Assembly: GCA_016782545.1 (NCBI GenBank)
Contig: JADHYG010000035.1
Location: 1 to 10,561, forward strand
Direction: 5' to 3'
Length of the DNA stretch: 10,561 nucleotides
DNA from: Candidatus Microgenomates bacterium
GTDB lineage: Bacteria; Patescibacteria; Microgenomatia; JADHYG01
The translations under genes and the position numbers were made by a program. This document shows positions 6,467 to 10,561 of the stretch, piece after piece (the stretch's first letter is position 1; each line of letters starts with the position of its first letter). The notes below the pieces were generated by a model. That model saw only the letters and a program-made list of their open reading frames with translations. It was not told the origin of the DNA and ran no database searches.

Positions 6467-6919
6467 ATGGGGAGACTTACAAGAATTACACCGCCAACAT
6501 ACCTTTTTATCTATATTGTCGTTACTGTTGTTTTGGTCCTGCTTTTTCCGTTTCTAAAAATTATCTATCCACCCTATACTTACCTTGGTGTTCCTTTGAT
6601 TATTTTAGGGCTCTGTTTGACCTTTTGGGTGGACTGGTTGCTTAAAAAGAAGAAAACAGCGGTTAAGCCACTTGAAAGCCCATCTGTTTTAATTGCTGAA
6701 GGGATTTTTCGTCTTAGTCGTCATCCAATGTATTTAGGTTTTGTTTTTTGGCTGCTTGGATTGGCAATTTTGTCAGGCAATTTAATGGCCTTTGTTGCTC
6801 CAATGGCAATGTTTATCACGTTTGAGAAAGTTTTTATTCCCTATGAGGAAAAAATCCTTGAAGAGATATTTGGGGAAAAGTACAGAAATTATAAAAAGCG
6901 GGCTAGGAAGTGGCTGTGA
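6467..6919 (+). CDS. Isoprenylcysteine carboxyl methyltransferase / phospholipid methyltransferase-like membrane protein
   Basis: 150 residues with about four hydrophobic segments (11-30, 37-58, 87-104, 107-124). It has the family signature GIFRLSRHPMYLG (79-91), in which the RHPxYxG motif helps bind SAM, and the characteristic C-terminal EEKILEEIFGEKYRNYKKR with E, Y and R conserved in these enzymes. Family members methylate carboxyl groups or amines of membrane-associated substrates; prenylated proteins are not expected in bacteria, so the substrate here is unknown. ATG 6467 is chosen over the GTG at 6449 because the latter lies inside the -10 region. The length is normal for the bacterial family. 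It stands alone between two longer gaps. Confidence 0.8.
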   Translation: MGRLTRITPPTYLFIYIVVTVVLVLLFPFLKIIYPPYTYLGVPLIILGLCLTFWVDWLLKKKKTAVKPLESPSVLIAEGIFRLSRHPMYLGFVFWLLGLAILSGNLMAFVAPMAMFITFEKVFIPYEEKILEEIFGEKYRNYKKRARKWL

Positions 6920-7094
6920 GAAAAATTAAACTAATTCTAATTTCTTCTATAAGCTTTTATCTATTTGTAGTTTTGAAAAAGTCAAGCTAGGTTTGTTTGT
7001 TGGTTTCTTAATTTCTTCCCATCTATATAAACACACCTCCAAAATCTCTTTCTCTTGACAGCTTAGAAAATAGGCAGGCCTTGGAAAAATTGAA

Positions 7095-7112
7095 CCCCAA
7101 CCCCCCCCAACC
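7095..7112 (-). other. G-rich tract on the - strand (possible G-quadruplex)
   Basis: On the - strand the order is GG, TT, eight Gs, TT, four Gs. This could fold a two-layer G-quadruplex and stands out in such AT-rich DNA. It abuts T6 element copy 5. Eight identical bases are also prone to slippage and assembly error. Confidence 0.5.
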
Positions 7113-7126
7113 GTGATTGTTTTTTC
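7113..7126 (+). repeat. Intergenic T6 element, copy 5
   Basis: GTGATTGTTTTTTC, with left flank CAACC giving the near-palindrome CAACCGTGATTG before six Ts. It is 193 bases after the upstream stop and about 70 bases before the comM -35. Confidence 0.7.
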
Positions 7127-7148
7127 TTCAAAACTTGTTTTAAGATAC

Positions 7149-7158
7149 TGCGATCGCA
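7149..7158 (+). repeat. 10-base palindrome centred on CGATCG
   Basis: TGCGATCGCA lies at the same distance after repeat copy 5 (24 bases) as the palindrome at 4203-4218 lies after copy 2 (25 bases to the CGATCG core). The flanks are also similar: TTTTA and GATA before, GTTA and CAAG after. Confidence 0.5.
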
Positions 7159-7196
7159 ACATGTTAGAGCAAGTTTTTGTTTATGATAGATTGGGA

Positions 7197-7225
7197 TTGA
7201 ATTGGGGATAGAAATTCTCTACAAT
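7197..7225 (+). promoter_or_regulatory. Promoter of the comM transcription unit, leaderless
   Basis: -35 TTGAAT (7197-7202), a 17-base spacer and -10 TACAAT (7220-7225). The predicted transcript start falls on the A of the ATG at 7232, and no Shine-Dalgarno site is present. It probably also drives the two genes downstream, which are nearly contiguous. Confidence 0.55.
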
Positions 7226-7231
7226 GAAACT

Positions 7232-8767
7232 ATGCTTGCCAAAGTGATTTCCGGGGCGACAGTGGGATTGAGTTCGGTGCCGGTTGAGGTTGAAGTGGAC
7301 ATTACTTCCAAATCCCTGCCGTCTTTTACCATTGTTGGTCTGCCTAACAAAGCAATTGAAGAAGCCAAAGAAAGAGTTAGGTCGGCGATTAAAAACTCAG
7401 GGGCAGAGTTTCCTTCAAAAAGAATTACCGTTAATTTAGCCCCAGCCGATCTTCCCAAAGAAGGTCCTTCTTATGATCTGCCCATTGCCTTGGGTATTTT
7501 AATTGCTTCGGGACAATTAAGAGCCAAGCTTGATGATGCTTTAGTTTTAGGCGAACTATCTCTTGACGGTTCTCTTAGACATACCAATGGTGTTTTACCC
7601 ATGGCTTTGTTGGCAAGAGAAAAAAAATTCAAAAGAATATTTCTTCCTCATCTTGATGCTAGAGAAGCGTCAGTAATTAACAAAGTGAAAATCTTTCCTG
7701 TTTCTTCTCTTTTACAGCTTTTTCATCATCTTTCTGGTTTAATTGAGATTAAACCCCAGCGCCACCTTTCTTTTAATAAGTTAAAAGCAGAAGTTTCTTT
7801 TGACTTTGACATGGCTGATGTTAAAGGTCAGGAACAAACCAAAAGAGCTTTGGAAATTGCTGCGGCTGGAAGTCATAATATTTTCCTCAAAGGGCCGCCC
7901 GGAGCAGGAAAAACAATGCTGGCCCGGGCTTTCCCGGGTATTTTGCCTGACCTTACCGAAGAAGAAGCTTTGGAAGTAACCAAGATTTATTCAATCACCG
8001 GCAATCTTCCTCAAGGTGAATCAATCATTAAAATTCGTCCTTTTCGAGCCCCTCATCACACCATTTCCAGAATTGGTTTAATTGGCGGCGGCACTAAACC
8101 TCAACCCGGAGAAATTTCCTTAGCTCATCGGGGTGTTTTATTCTTAGACGAGTTTCCTGAATTTCCAAGAAGCGTGATTGAATCGCTTCGTCAACCTTTA
8201 GAAGATGGTATTGTCACCATCTCAAGAGCGGCAGGGACAGTAACTTTTCCGGCTAAATTTGTTTTAATTAGTGCTTCCAATCCTTGTCCATGTGGGTTTT
8301 TAGGAGATGCGAAAAAGTCCTGCCGTTGTCTTCCCGGTCAAATCAGCCGTTATTTAAAAAGAGTTTCTGGACCGATTATTGATAGAATTGATCTTCATTT
8401 GGAAGTGCCGGCTGTTAAACCAGAAAAATTAACCAGTAAAGGCGGGAAAATAAAATCAGAAACTTCAAAACAAATTAAAAAAAGAGTTCAAGAAGCGCGT
8501 AATCTTCAATTACAAAGATTTAAGGGCACAAAACTTAAATCAAATGCCGAAATGAGCGCGAAAAATATTAAGAAATTTTGTTTTCTTTCTGAAGAATGTC
8601 TTGATTTGCTTAATCATGCTATGAATCAGATGAATCTTTCTGCCCGCGGTTTTCATAAAATGATAAAATTAGCGCGGACGATTGCTGATCTTGAGGGAGA
8701 GAAGAAAATTAGGATTAATCATCTTAGTGAGGCCTTGCAATATAGACCTAAAGAGATAGTTTTTTAA
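7232..8767 (+). CDS. comM: ComM/YifB-family magnesium-chelatase-like AAA+ ATPase
   Basis: 511 residues, full length for the family. The N-terminal domain (1-170, Lon-protease-like fold) begins MLAKVISGATVGL and contains PVEVEVDI and VGLPNKAIEEAKERVR. The AAA+ core has Walker A GPPGAGKT (221-228), FRAPHHTIS (271-279), Walker B VLFLDE (302-307) and the cysteine motif NPCPCG with a later CRC (350-366). The C-terminal Mg-chelatase-type lid holds SARGFHKMIKLARTIADLEG. In Vibrio and Haemophilus, ComM is a hexameric helicase that promotes branch migration during natural transformation; the family is also widespread in bacteria not known to be transformable. Start chosen at ATG 7232, which matches the family N-terminus and the promoter; the frame extends to a TTG at 7202 but the extra residues are not family-like. 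Confidence 0.95.
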   Translation: MLAKVISGATVGLSSVPVEVEVDITSKSLPSFTIVGLPNKAIEEAKERVRSAIKNSGAEFPSKRITVNLAPADLPKEGPSYDLPIALGILIASGQLRAKLDDALVLGELSLDGSLRHTNGVLPMALLAREKKFKRIFLPHLDAREASVINKVKIFPVSSLLQLFHHLSGLIEIKPQRHLSFNKLKAEVSFDFDMADVKGQEQTKRALEIAAAGSHNIFLKGPPGAGKTMLARAFPGILPDLTEEEALEVTKIYSITGNLPQGESIIKIRPFRAPHHTISRIGLIGGGTKPQPGEISLAHRGVLFLDEFPEFPRSVIESLRQPLEDGIVTISRAAGTVTFPAKFVLISASNPCPCGFLGDAKKSCRCLPGQISRYLKRVSGPIIDRIDLHLEVPAVKPEKLTSKGGKIKSETSKQIKKRVQEARNLQLQRFKGTKLKSNAEMSAKNIKKFCFLSEECLDLLNHAMNQMNLSARGFHKMIKLARTIADLEGEKKIRINHLSEALQYRPKEIVF

Positions 8768-8769
8768 AC

Positions 8770-9057
8770 ATGAGAAAAATTAAAATCATTATTAAAATTA
8801 TTTATTTTTATATTTTAGTTGGCTTTTTTAATTTAGGAATTTCTTCCGCTTATTTATTTTTAAGAGACGGAAAACTTGATCCAAAGTTAGTTAATGCAAC
8901 GGCGACGATTTTTTTCTGGCCGGTTTCCTCATTTTCTTCAGCTAAAACTCTTTTTGGACCAGAAGGGGCTCAGATTTGGAATTATTTCAGCATTGCGAGC
9001 ATTTTCTTCTTTATTGTTTTAGTAGTTGTTTTGGCAAGAAGTGATGAAGAAGCTTAA
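8770..9057 (+). CDS. Small membrane protein of unknown function
   Basis: 95 residues, not recognised. There is a hydrophobic helix at about 6-31 after a basic N-terminus (MRKIKIIIK), a middle segment with FFWPVSSF (48-55) and LFGPEGAQIW (61-70), a second helix at about 72-89 (IFFFIVLVVVLA), and an acidic end (SDEEA). By the positive-inside rule the N-terminus would be cytoplasmic. It starts two bases after the comM stop and its last 14 bases overlap the next gene, so it is very likely co-transcribed and translationally coupled with both. A link to ComM function is possible only by position. Confidence 0.75.
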   Translation: MRKIKIIIKIIYFYILVGFFNLGISSAYLFLRDGKLDPKLVNATATIFFWPVSSFSSAKTLFGPEGAQIWNYFSIASIFFFIVLVVVLARSDEEA

Positions 9058-9964
9058 TGTTATCTATTCTCCTAAATATTTAAACTATGGTTTTGGCTCA
9101 GGGCATCCTTTTTGGCCGGAAAGAGCATTTCAATTTTTAACAAAATTGAAGAATTTCCAATTTCCAATAAATACCAATTTCCAATTAATTAGACCTAAAC
9201 CGGGAAAAGACGCCGACATTCTTCTTGTTCATACTAAAGATTTTTTGGAAAGAGTGAAAAAACATGCTCAAGAAGGTGGAGCGTTGTCGGTGGACACACC
9301 GGTAACTAAAGAGAATTTGGAAGCGGCCTACTATTATGTTGGTGGAACGATTTTAGCTTCAAATTTAGCTTTAAAAGGAGAAAGAGTAATTAATCTATTG
9401 GGTGGTTTGCATCATGCTGGTTCTTCGACAAGCTCGGGGTTTTGCATTTTTAATGATCACGCCATTGCTATCAGAAAACTTCAAAAAGAAGGGAAAATAA
9501 AAAAAGCAATGATTTTTGATTTGGATGTTCATGCTGGCAATGGCACGCAGGAGATTTTTTATTCTGATTCAAGTGTTTTTACCATTTCAATTCATCAAGA
9601 CCCAACATTTTTTTATCCGGGAACTGGATTTTCTTGGCAAAAAGGAGAGGGAAAAGGAAAAGGATATAATCTTAATCTTTCTTTGCCAGCGGGGACAGGT
9701 GAGAAAGAATACTTGAAAGCTTTAGATTCTGTTTTGCCTTTGGAAAAAAAGTTTGAGCAAGATCTTGTATTTTTAATCTTAGGTGTTGACACCTACAAAG
9801 GTGATCCTCTGGCCGGATTTAAATTAGAAAAAGAGACTTATCAAAAAATTGGCCAAAGATTTTCTCAATTTGAAAAACTGGCTGTTCTTTTTGCTGGTGG
9901 TTATTCAAGAGAAACGCCTGATCTTTGGTTTAAATTTCTTGAGGGGTATTTGAGGAAGTGTTGA
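9044..9964 (+). CDS. Histone-deacetylase-fold zinc hydrolase (HDAC / acetylpolyamine amidohydrolase superfamily)
   Basis: 306 residues with all catalytic elements of the arginase/deacetylase-fold amidohydrolases: the histidine pair H123-H124 in LGGLHHAG, the metal ligands D161 and H163 in FDLDVHAGNGTQ, the third ligand D249 in GVDTYKGDPLAGF (247-259), and Y287 in AGGYS, which stabilises the transition state. It should therefore be active, removing acetyl or other acyl groups from amines; bacterial members act on acetylated polyamines, small molecules or protein lysines, and which applies here cannot be told. The second histidine of the usual DVHHGNGT is alanine, which is not a metal ligand. 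ATG 9044 (MKKLNVIYSP) is chosen over an upstream TTG at 9026 since it gives the family-like N-terminus; it overlaps the previous gene by 14 bases. Confidence 0.9.
   Translation: MKKLNVIYSPKYLNYGFGSGHPFWPERAFQFLTKLKNFQFPINTNFQLIRPKPGKDADILLVHTKDFLERVKKHAQEGGALSVDTPVTKENLEAAYYYVGGTILASNLALKGERVINLLGGLHHAGSSTSSGFCIFNDHAIAIRKLQKEGKIKKAMIFDLDVHAGNGTQEIFYSDSSVFTISIHQDPTFFYPGTGFSWQKGEGKGKGYNLNLSLPAGTGEKEYLKALDSVLPLEKKFEQDLVFLILGVDTYKGDPLAGFKLEKETYQKIGQRFSQFEKLAVLFAGGYSRETPDLWFKFLEGYLRKC
9153..9187 (+). repeat. AATTTCC short repeat within the deacetylase gene
   Basis: AATTTCC occurs at 9153-9159, 9160-9166 and 9177-9183, with ATACC in between, encoding FQFPINTNFQL at residues about 38-48. This lies between the first conserved block and the next, where family members vary in length, so it may be a repeat expansion tolerated in a surface loop. 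Confidence 0.55.
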
Positions 9965-9966
9965 GG

Positions 9967-9995
9967 TTGACAGATGGTGTTTCTAATGTTAAATT
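9967..9995 (+). promoter_or_regulatory. Promoter of the bactofilin-like gene, short leader
   Basis: A perfect -35 TTGACA (9967-9972) starts two bases after the deacetylase stop, followed by a 17-base spacer and -10 TAAATT (9990-9995) preceded by an extended TG at 9987-9988. Transcription would start near 10002, four bases before the ATG; no Shine-Dalgarno site fits. Confidence 0.55.
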
Positions 9996-10005
9996 ACTGC
10001 CAGTT

Positions 10006-10561
10006 ATGAAAAAAATTGTTTTCTTTTTAACTGTTGTTTTACTCCTAACTGTTTCCTTTCCTATTTTTGCCCAGCCTAATTGGTCAGAGGAAAAAAAGAA
10101 AGTTGTTCTTGAGGTGGGCGAAGTTATTGATCATGATTATTTTGCTGTTGGTGAAAGCGTCACTATTTCCGGAGTTGTTAATGGTGATGTTTTTGCTGGG
10201 GCCGGTTCGATTTTTATCGACGGCCAGATAAATGGTGATTTAATTGCCGGCGCGGGCACAATTACTTTAGTTGGAGAAGTTAGTCAAGATGTTCGTGTTG
10301 GCGGGGGAACAATTTCAATTCAAGGAATAGTGGGGCAAAATGTTACTGTTGCCGGCGGCAATATCAACATTGCCAAAGATGCTTTTATTGGCGGCAGTGT
10401 TTTGGCGCTGGGAGGCAACGTGGAAACATTGGGCATGATTGGCAAAGACTTTCAAGCATATAGCGGTAAAGTTCTTTTGGGAGGAAATATAGGTAGAGAT
10501 GTTCGGGGGGAAATGGGTGAGTTGGCGATTGTTCCTAAAACAACCATTGCCGGTGATTTAA
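10006..10561 (+). CDS. Exported bactofilin-like (polymer-forming) beta-helix protein, 5' part
   Basis: 185 residues are visible, then the window ends with the frame open. The N-terminus is a signal peptide: MKK, hydrophobic core IVFFLTVVLLLTVSF, probable cleavage after PIFA (residue 22). From about residue 36 there are short repeats of about 15-20 residues such as SGVVNGDVFAGAGS, DGQINGDLIAGAGT and GEVSQDVRVGGGT, with a regular small/hydrophobic alternation and G-D or G-G turns, the pattern of a right-handed beta-helix as in bactofilins (polymer-forming cytoskeletal proteins). Classical bactofilins are cytoplasmic and short; forms with a signal peptide, often with C-terminal membrane helices, are found in several phyla and would lie outside the membrane. 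The C-terminus is not visible, so anchoring is unknown. Confidence 0.8.
   Translation, partial: MKKIVFFLTVVLLLTVSFPIFAQPNWSEEKKKVVLEVGEVIDHDYFAVGESVTISGVVNGDVFAGAGSIFIDGQINGDLIAGAGTITLVGEVSQDVRVGGGTISIQGIVGQNVTVAGGNINIAKDAFIGGSVLALGGNVETLGMIGKDFQAYSGKVLLGGNIGRDVRGEMGELAIVPKTTIAGDL

Larger units (their letters stand above)
6920..7231. other. 312-base gap without a convincing gene
   Basis: It holds a poly-C tract (7101-7108), repeat copy 5, a CGATCG palindrome and the comM promoter. The first 170 bases are AT-rich with no clear signal. A - strand frame at 6947-7162 (71 codons) is open through the poly-C tract but has no Shine-Dalgarno site at its ATG and no recognisable motif; a decayed gene cannot be excluded. 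Confidence 0.6.

Noticed and set aside
7055..7060. TTGACA as a promoter -35 in the gap before comM
   Set aside because: No acceptable -10 lies 15-19 bases downstream; the sequence there is GC-rich.
860..7126. The five T6 elements as a CRISPR-like array
   Set aside because: Copies are 0.6-3.3 kb apart with genes between them, far from the regular short spacing of CRISPR repeats.
6947..7162. Open frame of 71 codons on the - strand in the gap before comM
   Set aside because: No Shine-Dalgarno site before its ATG, no recognised motif, runs through the poly-C tract and over the T6 element; probably chance, though a decayed gene is possible.

Overview
The window is an AT-rich bacterial stretch with compact genes, almost all on the + strand. 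Gene content suggests a Candidate Phyla Radiation (Patescibacteria) bacterium, most likely of the Microgenomates type. The supporting features are two multi-pass GT-C-like membrane proteins with a DxARDFLL signature, a small acidic protein ending in a CxxC-x17-CxxC zinc ribbon, a DNA-repair-type radical SAM protein with a C-terminal helix-hairpin-helix, and an exported bactofilin-like protein. This placement is inferred from gene content; no rRNA or other marker gene is present.

Layout: bases 1-847 hold the 3' part of a radical SAM DNA modification/repair protein. Bases 933-4068 hold two tandem, divergent paralogous membrane glycosyltransferase-like genes. Bases 4258-5193 encode a class I SAM methyltransferase with an N-terminal zinc finger, convergent with a small zinc-ribbon gene on the - strand (5224-5493). 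Bases 5668-6211 are a BrnT-type toxin overlapping a ribbon-helix-helix (CopG/BrnA-like) antitoxin. A decayed small gene (about 6333-6455) follows, then an isoprenylcysteine-methyltransferase-like membrane enzyme (6467-6919). Bases 7232-9964 look like one transcription unit: a ComM/YifB AAA+ ATPase, a small two-helix membrane protein, and a histone-deacetylase-fold hydrolase. The window ends inside a secreted bactofilin-like gene (10006 onward).

Two patterns cut across the genes. First, a 14-base sequence RTGAYTGTTTTTTC occurs five times, always on the + strand and always between genes, once in every intergenic gap longer than about 80 bases. Its left flank tends to covary with the right half, so it looks like a weak hairpin followed by six Ts. 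Two copies are followed at nearly the same distance by a palindrome centred on CGATCG. Second, at five genes the best -10 element lies only 6-10 bases before the start codon, which predicts leaderless or nearly leaderless transcripts. In contrast, the antitoxin and the zinc-ribbon gene have near-perfect Shine-Dalgarno sites.

No CRISPR array, tRNA, rRNA, insertion sequence or complete mobile element was seen.
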